From the NCBI RefSeq assembly GCF_965661665.1, contig NZ_CBFIEO010000014.1, forward strand, positions 20,789-84,788: 64,000 nt of DNA. Reading direction: 5' to 3'. This DNA is from Cognatiyoonia sp965661665. GTDB taxonomy: Bacteria > Pseudomonadota > Alphaproteobacteria > Rhodobacterales > Rhodobacteraceae. The translations under genes were made by a program, and so were the position numbers. The notes beneath the pieces were generated by a model that worked only from the letters and a program-made list of their open reading frames with translations, was not told where the DNA came from and ran no database searches. Every line of letters begins with the position of its first letter. Position 1 is the first letter of the stretch. Below, one piece after another: positions 18,549 to 26,517 of the stretch.

Positions 18549-18806
18549 TCAATTCTCCATATTGTCATAATGATCTTCTTCTAGGTTGTTGAGCCGCTCC
18601 GAAACGACGCGGAAAACTAAATATGCGCCGAGAGCGCGAATGCTCAATATGCCAATACTGATCATTGGATTAACGGCAAAGCCGGCCAAAAGGCCGGCAC
18701 CGCCCCAAACGGTCAGCGCCGCGGCAGCAATCACGACGACAAGGATCAGGATCAGTCTATCAAGTGGTATAGCCCAACTCCTGGACTCAATGTTATGATA
18801 AAACAT
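18549..18806 (-). CDS. Small membrane protein, unknown function
   Basis: An 85-residue protein with two hydrophobic segments (LILILVVVIAAAALTVW and a second around GILSIRALGAYLVF) and a charged, acidic C-terminal tail. I do not recognise a family. The ATG at 18804-18806 is chosen; a TTG farther upstream would start inside the preceding terminator stem. It touches the UPF0145 start, so it is the first gene of a three-gene unit. The coding sequence contains a perfect hairpin, GCCGGCC-AAAA-GGCCGGC, near 18681-18698. Confidence 0.6.
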   Translation of the reverse strand: MFYHNIESRSWAIPLDRLILILVVVIAAAALTVWGGAGLLAGFAVNPMISIGILSIRALGAYLVFRVVSERLNNLEEDHYDNMEN

Positions 18807-18837
18807 GTGGATTTGAAGGGGATGCCGCGGCGCTGAA

Positions 18838-18862
18838 ACCAAAAAGGGCGGCCAAGCCGCCC
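18838..18862 (-). terminator. Intrinsic terminator of the corrinoid-protein gene
   Basis: On the minus strand GGGCGGC-TTG-GCCGCCC (perfect 7-bp stem, 3-nt loop) is followed by TTTTT, 25 bp after the corrinoid-protein stop. It should separate that transcript, at least in part, from the membrane protein / UPF0145 / DUF1638 unit. Confidence 0.85.
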
Positions 18863-18886
18863 AAATTGCATTGATGTGAGGGGGGG

Positions 18887-19591
18887 TTAGCCCGCTGCCA
18901 TCTGATTGTGCTTGCGTGCAACAAACTCTTTTGCTGTCTCCACTGCGACGGCCGCGTCACGGCAATAGGCATCCGCACCGATGGCTTTGCCGAACTCTTC
19001 GTTTAACGGCGCACCACCGACCAGGACGATGTAGTCATCGCGCAGCCCCTGTTCGACCATCGAGTCAATCACGACCTTCATGTAAGGCATCGTCGTGGTG
19101 AGCAGGGCCGACATACCAAGGATGTCTGGCTGCTCCGTCTCCAGCGCTTCCATGTAGTTCTCGACAGGGTTGTTGATGCCCAAGTCGACGACTTCAAAGC
19201 CAGCCCCTTCCATCATCATGGACACAAGATTCTTACCAATGTCGTGGATGTCACCCTTCACGGTACCGATCACCATTTTGCCCACGCGCGGGGCGCCGGT
19301 TTCGGCCAGCAATGGCTTCAGGATGGCCATCCCGCCTTTCATGGCGTTGGCCGCCAGCAACACCTCTGGCACAAAGAGGATACCATCGCGGAAGTCGTTA
19401 CCGACGATGGTCATGCCGCCCACCAGTGCTTCGGTCAGAATGCGGTAAGGTTCCCACTTCCGCTCAAGAAGGATGTTCACGCCTTCTTCGATTTCTTCCT
19501 TCATCCCGTCGTACAAGTCATCAAACATCTGCGCGACAAGTTCTTCGTCGTCCAGTTCTGCCAGGATGATGTCGTCTTCTTCGTCGGACAT
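18887..19591 (-). CDS. Corrinoid (B12-binding) methyltransferase partner protein
   Basis: A 234-residue two-domain corrinoid protein like MtbC/MttC and the MetH cobalamin module. An N-terminal helical cap (residues 20-100) is followed by a Rossmann B12 domain with the axial-His motif DIHDIG at residues 114-119 (His116), then GMSALLTTTMPYM and VGGAPLNEEF. It would carry a methyl group on cobalamin between a methyl-donor-specific methyltransferase and an acceptor enzyme. An acidic 25-residue N-terminal extension is present. GGAGG precedes the ATG at 19589-19591. No MttB-like partner is in the window, so the substrate is open; methylated amines or betaines are likely for this group. Confidence 0.88.
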   Translation of the reverse strand: MSDEEDDIILAELDDEELVAQMFDDLYDGMKEEIEEGVNILLERKWEPYRILTEALVGGMTIVGNDFRDGILFVPEVLLAANAMKGGMAILKPLLAETGAPRVGKMVIGTVKGDIHDIGKNLVSMMMEGAGFEVVDLGINNPVENYMEALETEQPDILGMSALLTTTMPYMKVVIDSMVEQGLRDDYIVLVGGAPLNEEFGKAIGADAYCRDAAVAVETAKEFVARKHNQMAAG

Positions 19592-19642
19592 TGCGGCCTC
19601 CACAAGGGGTAAAGGGTTGTTCTTACGTCTGGATTCTTAGTG

Positions 19643-19721
19643 CGACAAGTTACCCTGTGTCACGCGACAAATTGCGACAATTGCAGAAACGTGACCGACC
19701 TAGATTGAATAGTTTCTGCAA
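19643..19721. promoter_or_regulatory. Repeat-rich intergenic region before the corrinoid and radical SAM genes
   Basis: Between the two divergent genes are three copies of GCGACA (19643, 19665, 19675). A perfect 10-bp inverted repeat follows: TTGCAGAAAC at 19681-19690 and GTTTCTGCAA at 19712-19721, 21 bp apart. The layout suits regulator binding or a promoter for the divergent pair, but the regulator is unknown. Confidence 0.4.
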
Positions 19722-19739
19722 TTGTTCGCTTCATTGGCT

Positions 19740-20807
19740 ATGTCCGAATTCAAAGTGAAGCCATCACATCTGCTGCGCGGGCATGGGGTCAGCCTGAACC
19801 CCGCTGTGCGCTTTGACCGCTTCTTGACGGAAGCGGTGGGTGATGATTGGGATCGAGAGGAGGATCTGCCCGTTCGACGCACCGAAGTGACGGAGGAGCG
19901 ACCGCGCGAAGTTATCAGCCGCAACACGTCCCCTGATCTGTCGATCAATACCAATCGCGGGTGTGAGCATGGCTGTGTTTACTGCTTTGCCAGATCCAGC
20001 CACGCTTATCTGGGTCTGTCACCGGGTCTTGATTTCGAATCCAAGTTCATCGTGTGGCCGGATGCACTTGCTTTTCTGGAGAAGGAACTGCGTGCGAAAT
20101 CCTACAACCTCGGCATGATCGCCTTTGGGACCAACACAGACCCCTATCAATCGATCGAAAAGGATAGGGGGATTATGCGCGAGATCCTGAAAGTATTGCG
20201 CGACCTCAATTATCTAGCGGGGATTGTCACGAAAGGCACCTTGATCGCCTACGACATCGATATCTTGGCGGACTTGGCAAAACTTGATCTGGTACGCGTT
20301 GGTATTTCCGTCACAACGCTCGACCCGCATGTGTTGCGGGTGATGGAGCCACACGTGCCCGCCCCAAAAGCGCGGCTGCGGTCAATCCGACAACTGACAG
20401 AAGCTGGCATTCCCGTCCGCGTGATAGTCTCACCTATGATCTCAACGCTCACAGATTATGAGGTGGCGCATATCCTCGACGCTGCGAAAGAGGCGGGCGC
20501 GACGGCTGTGTCTGGTATCGTCTTGCGGCTGCCTCTGGAGGTCTCATAGGTTTTTCGCGATTGCGTCGCCGAACATTTCCCAGACAGTGCCAAGCGGATC
20601 ATGAGCCGCGTTAGGGAGCTTCACGGCGGCAAAGACTATGATCCAGAGTTTGGCACTCGGATGTCAGGGCGGGGCAAATGGGCGGAATTGATGCGCCGGC
20701 GGTTCAATCTGAAATGCACGCAACTTGGGCTTTCACGTGATTTGCCGAGCCTTCGGAAAGGCCTATTCCGTACCCCGAAGCGTGTTGGCGATCAGTTGGA
20801 TCTGTTT
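19740..20807 (+). pseudogene. PA0069-type radical SAM protein, interrupted by TAG
   Basis: The frame begins like SplB-related radical SAM proteins of the PA0069 family. The [4Fe-4S] motif is CEHGCVYCFAR (CxxxCxxC), followed by GTNTDPYQ and RVGISVTT. A TAG at 20547-20549 stops it after LPLEVS, at 269 codons. The same frame continues without a shift through VFRDCVAEHFPD, MSRVRELHGGKDYDPEFGTRM and LKCTQLGLSRDLP to GDQLDLF, which is the normal C-terminus (about 355 residues). CAG to TAG at the usual Gln of EVSQVFRD is the likely change. There is no stop after LDLF either; the frame would run on antisense to the MerR gene. The truncated product keeps the iron-sulfur site. Confidence 0.78.
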
Positions 20808-20812
20808 GGCAG

Positions 20813-21346
20813 TTATGCGCCGCGCATCTTTGCGCTGACGCGCGCCAATTTGTCGAGCAGGGGTGCAATGGCATCCGCATTGCGGGCGACACGGTCTGCG
20901 TCCAAACGGCCATCCCCTTGGAACCAGCGTGGCTTTCGTATCTTTGGCGAGGCGGTGGGTGTCAAAGCTGCGATGTCGATGTTGGGTGCAGAGGCCGCAA
21001 CGGGCGCGTCCTCGACCGGTTTGACATCAGGCTCAGCAACATCAGCTGGCTTTTCCTCAACCACATTAAGTTGCGGCGCAACGGTGAGCCCCGCCACATG
21101 CTTCACGCCCTTTTCGCGCAACAGCTTTTGTGCGCCTTTGATGGTCATGCCTTGTTCGTGGAGCAGAAGCTTGATGCCCGCGAGCAAGGAAATATCGCCG
21201 GGTCGGTAATACCGCCGACCACCGGCCCCCTTGACGGGGTTGATCTGGCTGAACTTGCTTTCCCAGAACCGCAGCACATGCGCAGGCGTGTTCAATGCGT
21301 CAGAGACTTCTGAAATCGTTCGGAATGCGTCAGGGGCTTTGGCCAA
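20813..21346 (-). CDS. MerR family transcriptional regulator
   Basis: A 177-residue protein. The N-terminal 75 residues are a MerR winged helix: FRTISEVSDALNTPAHVLRFWE, then GGRRYYRPGDISLLAGIK. The rest is a Pro/Ala-rich linker and a short basic helical tail without an obvious ligand domain. It lies 12 bp after ihfA in the plsX-fabH-ihfA order, an arrangement common in Alphaproteobacteria. No target is evident. Confidence 0.87.
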   Translation of the reverse strand: MAKAPDAFRTISEVSDALNTPAHVLRFWESKFSQINPVKGAGGRRYYRPGDISLLAGIKLLLHEQGMTIKGAQKLLREKGVKHVAGLTVAPQLNVVEEKPADVAEPDVKPVEDAPVAASAPNIDIAALTPTASPKIRKPRWFQGDGRLDADRVARNADAIAPLLDKLARVSAKMRGA

Positions 21347-21358
21347 GTGCCGTCTCCC

Positions 21359-21661
21359 TTACTTCTTGTTCCCTGCTGCCACGCGATCTTTCGTCAAATG
21401 CGATGGACGGAAGGTGAGAACGCGGCGCGGATGAATTGGCACTTCCTCGCCCGTTTTTGGGTTTCGGCCAATGCGAGCCGCTTTGTCGCGGATGGAGAAT
21501 GTCCCAAAAGAGGAGATTTTCACAGACTCGCCGCGCACCAGCGCGTCAGAGACATGGGTCAGTACATCTTCGACCAATTCAGCGCTTTCATTGCGGGACA
21601 GGCCGACTTGCGTGTGAACTGCGTCTGCTAAATCCATACGCGTCAGAGTTTTTTCGGACAT
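21359..21661 (-). CDS. ihfA: Integration host factor subunit alpha
   Basis: A 100-residue HU/IHF-fold protein. It pairs with IhfB to bend DNA at promoters, origins and recombination sites. Typical features are LTRMDLADAV at the start, SFGTFSIRDKAARIGRNPKTG and the DNA-inserting arm around RRVLTFRPS. The start is ATG 21659-21661 behind GGGGG; the longer upstream frame lacks family similarity. It sits between fabH and the MerR gene on one strand. Confidence 0.95.
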   Translation of the reverse strand: MSEKTLTRMDLADAVHTQVGLSRNESAELVEDVLTHVSDALVRGESVKISSFGTFSIRDKAARIGRNPKTGEEVPIHPRRVLTFRPSHLTKDRVAAGNKK

Positions 21662-21738
21662 AATTCCCCCCAATTTTCCCAAACCATAGGTCAGGGGGAA
21701 AAACGGAGTCAATATCGCGTGATCGAAATACCTGAGCG

Positions 21739-22710
21739 TTACCAGCGAATTATCGCGGATCCCCACGCCAACCCACCGCCAATGGCTTCAGTGACAATCA
21801 AGTCACCTTGTTTGATCTGGCTGTTCTCCACCCCGACAGACAAGGCCAACGGTATGGACGCGGCGGAAGTATTTCCGTGGTCTTGAACGGTCACAACCAC
21901 GCGGTCCATGTCGACGCCAAGCTTCTTCGCCGTTGATTTAATAATGCGGATGTTTGCTTGATGCGGCACCACCCAATCCACATCCTCAGCGGTTAGCCCG
22001 ACTTTGGCGAGCGATGTATGCGCTGTTTCGGCCAGTTTTTCGACAGCATGGCGGAACACTTCTTTACCTTGCATTTTCAGGACGCCGGTGGTGTGGGTCG
22101 AGACACCCCCATCGACATAGAGGATTTCTTTATACCGACCGTCTGAATTGAGGTCGGTGGCCAAAACGCCGCGATCATCTGCTGTTCCGTTGCCCTCCTG
22201 CGCCTCAAGAACCAACGCGCCAGCACCGTCGCCAAAGAGCACACAGGTTGAGCGATCCGTCCAATCCATGATCCGGCTGAACGTCTCCGCTCCGATTACC
22301 AAAGCGCGGTTCGCCTGACCGGACACGATCAAAGCGTTGGCATTAGCCAAAGCAAAGGCGAAGCCGGCGCAAACCGCTTGAACGTCGAATGCGAACCCTT
22401 TGGTGTTGCCGATCGCGTCCTGCACCATTGTTGCGGCCGAGGGGAAGGTAAGATCAGCGGTGGATGTTGCCACGACGATTGCGTCTACATCCTCACCGGT
22501 CAGGCCCGCGCTTTTCAGTGCTTTCATCGCGGCCTTGGCGCCCAAATCTGATGTCGTCTCGCCCGGAGCTGCGAAATGGCGCCGCTCGATCCCCGACCGC
22601 GATTTAATCCATTCGTCGGTTGTATCGAGAGATTTCTCAAATTCTGAGTTCGGAACAACGCGCTCCGGGAGATAGTGACCCACTCCGATGACAACGGCCC
22701 GTCTTGTCAT
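21739..22710 (-). CDS. fabH: 3-oxoacyl-ACP synthase III
   Basis: A 323-residue KAS III of normal length that condenses acetyl-CoA with malonyl-ACP to start fatty-acid synthesis. The active-site cysteine is in VQAVCAGF, the catalytic His in VVPHQANIRI, and the Asn in DHGNTSAASI. It is 26 bp downstream of plsX and upstream of ihfA in a conserved lipid-synthesis operon. Confidence 0.97.
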   Translation of the reverse strand: MTRRAVVIGVGHYLPERVVPNSEFEKSLDTTDEWIKSRSGIERRHFAAPGETTSDLGAKAAMKALKSAGLTGEDVDAIVVATSTADLTFPSAATMVQDAIGNTKGFAFDVQAVCAGFAFALANANALIVSGQANRALVIGAETFSRIMDWTDRSTCVLFGDGAGALVLEAQEGNGTADDRGVLATDLNSDGRYKEILYVDGGVSTHTTGVLKMQGKEVFRHAVEKLAETAHTSLAKVGLTAEDVDWVVPHQANIRIIKSTAKKLGVDMDRVVVTVQDHGNTSAASIPLALSVGVENSQIKQGDLIVTEAIGGGLAWGSAIIRW

Positions 22711-22736
22711 GCTCGTATTCTTTCCGATGCCTGCGC

Positions 22737-23834
22737 TTAATCAGCGCTTATGTCTGTGCTTATATCTTGAGCAAGTGTCGCAGCGGATGCAACCCGTGCT
22801 GCCAATTTGTCAGAGAAGCCGGTTTGTCCTAGACGGTAGGCTAGGTTGAGCGCCGCTGCGATACCTGTAGCGTCGGCGCTGCCGTGGCTTTTGACGACTG
22901 TTTTGTTGAGTCCAAGGAAGACACCGCCATTGACCCTGCGCGGGTCGATCCGCCTGCGCAGATGATTGAGCGACCCACGGGCAAAAAGGGCACCAAGCAT
23001 GGAGATTGGGTTACGCATCAAGGAAGACCGCAAGAGTTCCGAAATCAGCGTGGCTGTGCCTTCACCGGTCTTCAAAGCAACGTTGCCCGTGAAGCCATCT
23101 GTTACGATTACGTCGATCTTATCAGACGGCAGATCGCCACCTTCGATGAAGCCAACGTAGTCATAAGCACCCGCAGCCGCGGAGCGTCCGATGATGTCAT
23201 GAGCAACCTTAAGCTCGGCGCGGCCTTTATGTTCCTCAACGCCCACGTTCAGCAATCCTATGCGTGGGCGATCCAGATCGAAGGCGTTCCGCGCATAGGA
23301 CGCGCCCATCAGGGCATAGGTCAGCAAATCATCCTGATCCGCCCGAATGTCTGCACCCGCATCCAGCATGACGTTGAACCCTTGCGGATTGCGGGAGGGC
23401 CAAAGGCAGGCGATGGCAGGGCGATTGACGCCCTCTGCCTTGCGAAGCCGCATCATCGAAATCGCCATGAGCCCGCCGGTGTTCCCGCAAGACACGCAGA
23501 CGCCCGCTTCGCCATTGCGGACCGCTTCAACTGATGACCACATCGATGTGTTCTTGCCATGTCGCAAAACGTTGCTGGGTTTGTCTGTCATGGCGACAAC
23601 ATCCTCGGCGTGCCGGATCGTCACACGGGACGACAGCCCACGTTTATCGATCAGCTTTTGAAGCCGTTCCTCAGGCCCGTGCAACAGGATGTGTGCATCA
23701 CTTGCCGTGCGCAAAAACTGAGAAAGGCCTGCAACCACCGTTGCAGGCCCGTTGTCGCCGCCCATGGCGTCGACCGAAATAATTTTGGAGACGTCTGTTT
23801 GCGTTGTCAGTGATGGACCCGCGGCGTCCGACAT
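22737..23834 (-). CDS. plsX: Phosphate acyltransferase PlsX
   Basis: A 365-residue PlsX, which makes acyl-phosphate from acyl-ACP for phospholipid synthesis at the membrane. Family sequences include ISVDAMGGDNGP, SCGNTGGLMA, LLNVGVEEHKG and VTDGFTGNVALK. A 14-residue N-terminal extension precedes the usual start. It follows rpmF after 15 bp, as in many bacteria. Confidence 0.96.
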   Translation of the reverse strand: MSDAAGPSLTTQTDVSKIISVDAMGGDNGPATVVAGLSQFLRTASDAHILLHGPEERLQKLIDKRGLSSRVTIRHAEDVVAMTDKPSNVLRHGKNTSMWSSVEAVRNGEAGVCVSCGNTGGLMAISMMRLRKAEGVNRPAIACLWPSRNPQGFNVMLDAGADIRADQDDLLTYALMGASYARNAFDLDRPRIGLLNVGVEEHKGRAELKVAHDIIGRSAAAGAYDYVGFIEGGDLPSDKIDVIVTDGFTGNVALKTGEGTATLISELLRSSLMRNPISMLGALFARGSLNHLRRRIDPRRVNGGVFLGLNKTVVKSHGSADATGIAAALNLAYRLGQTGFSDKLAARVASAATLAQDISTDISAD

Positions 23835-23849
23835 CTGCGACCGACGGGC

Positions 23850-24056
23850 TTACGCCGCGTCTTCGTCCAAATCGATCTCGTCTGTCATCGCAACAACTTC
23901 ACGTGTGGCATAGTGACCGCAAGATGGGCAAACGTGGTGTGGGCGCTTCAGCTCACCGCAGTTGTCGCATTCATTTGGGTTTGCTGCGACCAGCGCATCA
24001 TGTGCGCGGCGGTTGTTCCGGCGCGATTTGGAGACTTTATTCTGCTGGACAGCCAT
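23850..24056 (-). CDS. rpmF: 50S ribosomal protein L32
   Basis: A 68-residue L32 with the basic N-terminus MAVQQNKVSKSRRNNRRAH and a zinc-ribbon-like CDNCGELKRPHHVCPSC. It is the first gene of the rpmF-plsX-fabH unit, which couples ribosome and membrane-lipid synthesis. Confidence 0.97.
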   Translation of the reverse strand: MAVQQNKVSKSRRNNRRAHDALVAANPNECDNCGELKRPHHVCPSCGHYATREVVAMTDEIDLDEDAA

Positions 24057-24209
24057 GTCGCAACCTTCGTCAATTTCGGGGGGCTATTGCCCCAGTTTCG
24101 TTCATTTAAACGGGCACCTAAGCCATCCGGTGGGCCCTGTCGAGTGGTATCTCAAAGAGGCCGCGAACATACTGCGATTCTTTTATTCCGCAAGCCCTTT
24201 GTTTAGAGG

Positions 24210-24779
24210 CTAGTCTGTACCTTCTGAGCCCTTGTTTCCAAGCGCTTCCCGCAACCCACCGAGAGCCGCAAATGGCCGCGCATCTTCATCCGTCATCGCC
24301 GCCTTTCCCGGTTCGGTAAAGACCGCTTCGCCAAGATCAGCGCCGTCTTTGCGGGGGAAGGCGGGCAAGGCCAGTGAGAGCGCCTCAATTATCAGTGCTT
24401 TGAGGTCGATGACGCGCGGTGTCAGTTCCACGTTATCGTTCTCCGGCATTTCCACTTCGGTGCCTTTAACCTCGGGCACCTCGGCGAAGTATTCACGGAT
24501 GACCTTTTCATCAATGCGCGTGTTCACCGGATCAAGCGTCACAACACATTCTTGCGTGACCGTTGCGCCCAATTCGGCTTGCAGCCGCCAATCACTTGCC
24601 CCTTGAGTATCAATTGACCCGCTGAACCGCAGTTTCTTGATTGTGTACACATCGACCGCTTTGGTGACCTCCGCCATCAGATCAGCGTCGCCGATGATCT
24701 CAAACTGGGTTGGTTTGCTTTGCGAAAGATCGCTGACGATCAAACGGTATGTTGCAGGCTCAGACACCATATGTTCCAT
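24210..24779 (-). CDS. DUF177 (YceD) family protein
   Basis: A 189-residue protein of the DUF177/YceD family, usually encoded just before rpmF, as here. Conserved features are the segment ATVTQECVVTLDPVNTRI, with its single Cys, and VIDLKALIIEALSLALPAFP. The family has been linked to 23S rRNA or ribosome assembly, but the exact role in this group is not settled. ATGs at 24779 and 24770 are both possible starts. It is divergent from bamE with 75 bp between. Confidence 0.88.
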   Translation of the reverse strand: MEHMVSEPATYRLIVSDLSQSKPTQFEIIGDADLMAEVTKAVDVYTIKKLRFSGSIDTQGASDWRLQAELGATVTQECVVTLDPVNTRIDEKVIREYFAEVPEVKGTEVEMPENDNVELTPRVIDLKALIIEALSLALPAFPRKDGADLGEAVFTEPGKAAMTDEDARPFAALGGLREALGNKGSEGTD

Positions 24780-24854
24780 TCTTGAACAACGAGGTTAGCA
24801 GATGTACACCTCGTTAAAAGGCAGCGTAGGCCAAGGCAAGAGGGCAGGTGGGCG

Positions 24855-25325
24855 ATGACAATTCAAAGCATCCAAGCGATGATCAAGCGGTTTGGCGTGG
24901 TCGCCGCACTGTTGGTCATCGTGGCATGTACACCGCTCGTCAAATACCACGGCTACATTCCGCTTGAGGAAGACCTTGCGCGCATCGTCGTCGGGCAGGA
25001 CACCCGTGAAAGCGTGCAGGCCCTTGTCGGCCCGCCCACGTCCGGCGGTGTTCTGGATGGCAGCGGGTATTACTACGTCGCCAGCCAATTCCGCACCTTC
25101 GGCGCGTTTGCGCCAGAAGAGGTCACCCGTGAAGTTGTGGCGATCACGTTTAGCGATGCGCGCGTTGTGTCAAACATCGAACGCTTTAGCCTTGAAGACG
25201 GTAAAGTCGTGACACTGTCCCGCCGAGTGACAGATTCGGGAGTTCGGGACACAACTTTCATCCGTCAGCTTCTTGGAAGTATCGGACGATTCGACGCCGG
25301 ATCATTCCTTGGTTCAGACGGGTAA
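24855..25325 (+). CDS. bamE: Outer membrane assembly lipoprotein BamE
   Basis: A 156-residue lipoprotein with a signal ending IVAC (lipidated Cys25) and a SmpA/OmlA domain. GYIPLEEDLARIVVGQDTRESVQALVGPP is the family start and YYVASQFRTFG the later strand. It belongs to the BAM complex that inserts beta-barrel proteins in the outer membrane. Position next to DUF177-rpmF-plsX is typical of Alphaproteobacteria. It ends 3 bp before the convergent DUF4345 gene. Confidence 0.93.
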   Translation: MTIQSIQAMIKRFGVVAALLVIVACTPLVKYHGYIPLEEDLARIVVGQDTRESVQALVGPPTSGGVLDGSGYYYVASQFRTFGAFAPEEVTREVVAITFSDARVVSNIERFSLEDGKVVTLSRRVTDSGVRDTTFIRQLLGSIGRFDAGSFLGSDG

Positions 25326-25328
25326 GCC

Positions 25329-25676
25329 TCACGTGTTCGCCACCAGCAACCAAACCGCGCCAAACGCTTCGACGAGGAAGTAGACGGTCGCCTTCTGCTT
25401 TGGTGGATTGTCGAGGATGAGTGACACCAAGCGACCTGTCGCGGCACCCGCGTAGGCAACACCCAGCATGAAGTAGGCCGCTGCCGTGCCAAACCATAGG
25501 CACGCAATGCCCATCGCCACGAAAAGACACCCGACCGAGGCGCGGATTTCGCTCATGCCCATGTTCGAGCCATCTGTTTTAAGGTTCAAGGCACCCATCG
25601 TATAATGCGGGGCCAGAAACCCAAAACAGCCTAGGGCAATGGTCACAAGCGCGACTAAGATGTTGATGATGTCCAT
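25329..25676 (-). CDS. DUF4345-like four-helix membrane protein
   Basis: A 115-residue integral membrane protein with four hydrophobic segments. The first ends in ALGCFGFLAPHYTMG, and the conserved internal part is SEIRASVGCLFVAMG, consistent with DUF4345-type proteins. Function is unknown. It lies 20 bp downstream of dmdR on the same strand and may be cotranscribed with it. Confidence 0.7.
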   Translation of the reverse strand: MDIINILVALVTIALGCFGFLAPHYTMGALNLKTDGSNMGMSEIRASVGCLFVAMGIACLWFGTAAAYFMLGVAYAGAATGRLVSLILDNPPKQKATVYFLVEAFGAVWLLVANT

Positions 25677-25696
25677 CGATATGTCCTTTTGGATTT

Positions 25697-26452
25697 CTAC
25701 GCGCCAAATTGGGAATTGGACTTATGCGCCTTTGAACGCTCTTCAAAAACGCTTTGCGCCAACTCATTGGTGTAGGTCGCCAAATCTTCCAGCAGGCCGT
25801 CGACCGTGTCTGCATCCTGCGCTTCCAGAGCGTCTACAATTCCACTGTGCAACGCCACGATCTTTTCTCGCGACCGCGCTGTGAAGGTGATCATGTTCAT
25901 GAGTGGCTGCATCGCCTCTACTGCACCCGCCAATTGGTATGACAGAACTGGATTGCCGGCCGCATCGACTAACGCACGGTGAAATGCCACGTCAGATGCG
26001 CAGAATGCTTCGTCCGACAGCCCCGGCTGCGATTGCTTGTGCGCTTCGGCTCGCATGATGGCGAGGTGATCGGGCGTCCGACGTCCAGCCGACAGGAGAG
26101 CACAGGCACGCTCCAAGGCATAGCGCGCCTCGCAGGCCGTCGGAAAGCTGACGGCATTCATGGAGAGGAGGAGTGTGGACGTCGTGATCTGCTGTCCATA
26201 CGCCTCAGAGTACGTAAGCTTATTCACGAAAGCGCCGCCGGAAGCCCCGCGCTGCGTGCGGATAAGACTTTGCGCACCAAGCCGTTTCAACGCTTCACGG
26301 ACCGTGGGGCGGGAGACGCCAAACTGTTCCGACAATTCCGCCTCAGATGGAAGCCGCTCATCGACCCGCAGCTCCCCATCCACAATCGCTTCACGAATGG
26401 CATTTGCAATCTGGGCCGAGAGATCGGCGGGGCTGTCTGGGTCGATTTTCAT
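25697..26452 (-). CDS. dmdR: GntR (FadR/FCD subfamily) regulator of the DMSP genes
   Basis: A 251-residue GntR regulator. The winged helix has RLPSEAELSEQFGVSRPTVREALKRL, and the C-terminal FCD ligand domain has the metal-site histidines in DVAFHRALVDAAGNP and in ALHSGIVDAL. It is divergent from the operon ending in dmdA-acuI, the position of the DmdR repressor in Ruegeria; acrylate-responsive control is therefore likely. Two matching 11-bp operator-like sites abut its start codon, suggesting autoregulation as well. The name rests on context; no binding data are available here. Confidence 0.82.
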   Translation of the reverse strand: MKIDPDSPADLSAQIANAIREAIVDGELRVDERLPSEAELSEQFGVSRPTVREALKRLGAQSLIRTQRGASGGAFVNKLTYSEAYGQQITTSTLLLSMNAVSFPTACEARYALERACALLSAGRRTPDHLAIMRAEAHKQSQPGLSDEAFCASDVAFHRALVDAAGNPVLSYQLAGAVEAMQPLMNMITFTARSREKIVALHSGIVDALEAQDADTVDGLLEDLATYTNELAQSVFEERSKAHKSNSQFGA

Positions 26453-26478
26453 TTGTCAGACATTTAATTGTCTGACAT
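26453..26478. promoter_or_regulatory. Paired operator for the GntR regulator (TTGTCAGACAT / TTGTCTGACAT)
   Basis: TTGTCAGACAT (26453-26463) and TTGTCTGACAT (26468-26478) are each near-palindromic (TGTC-N-GAC) and together form a larger inverted repeat. They match the general T-GT-N-AC-A form bound by FadR/FCD regulators. They touch the regulator start codon and lie 40 bp before the DUF2182 start, so they can control both directions. Confidence 0.75.
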
Positions 26479-26517
26479 ATGATTTTGCAAGCGCTGAGTC
26501 GCACGTATGGAGGAACC

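Noticed and set aside
18681..18698. Perfect hairpin GCCGGCC-AAAA-GGCCGGC as a terminator
   Set aside because: It lies inside a coding frame and has no T tract on either strand, so it is more likely a by-product of codon choice.
20601..21209. A 202-codon plus-strand frame
   Set aside because: Its first third is the continuation of the interrupted radical SAM gene and the rest is antisense to the MerR gene; it is not a separate gene.
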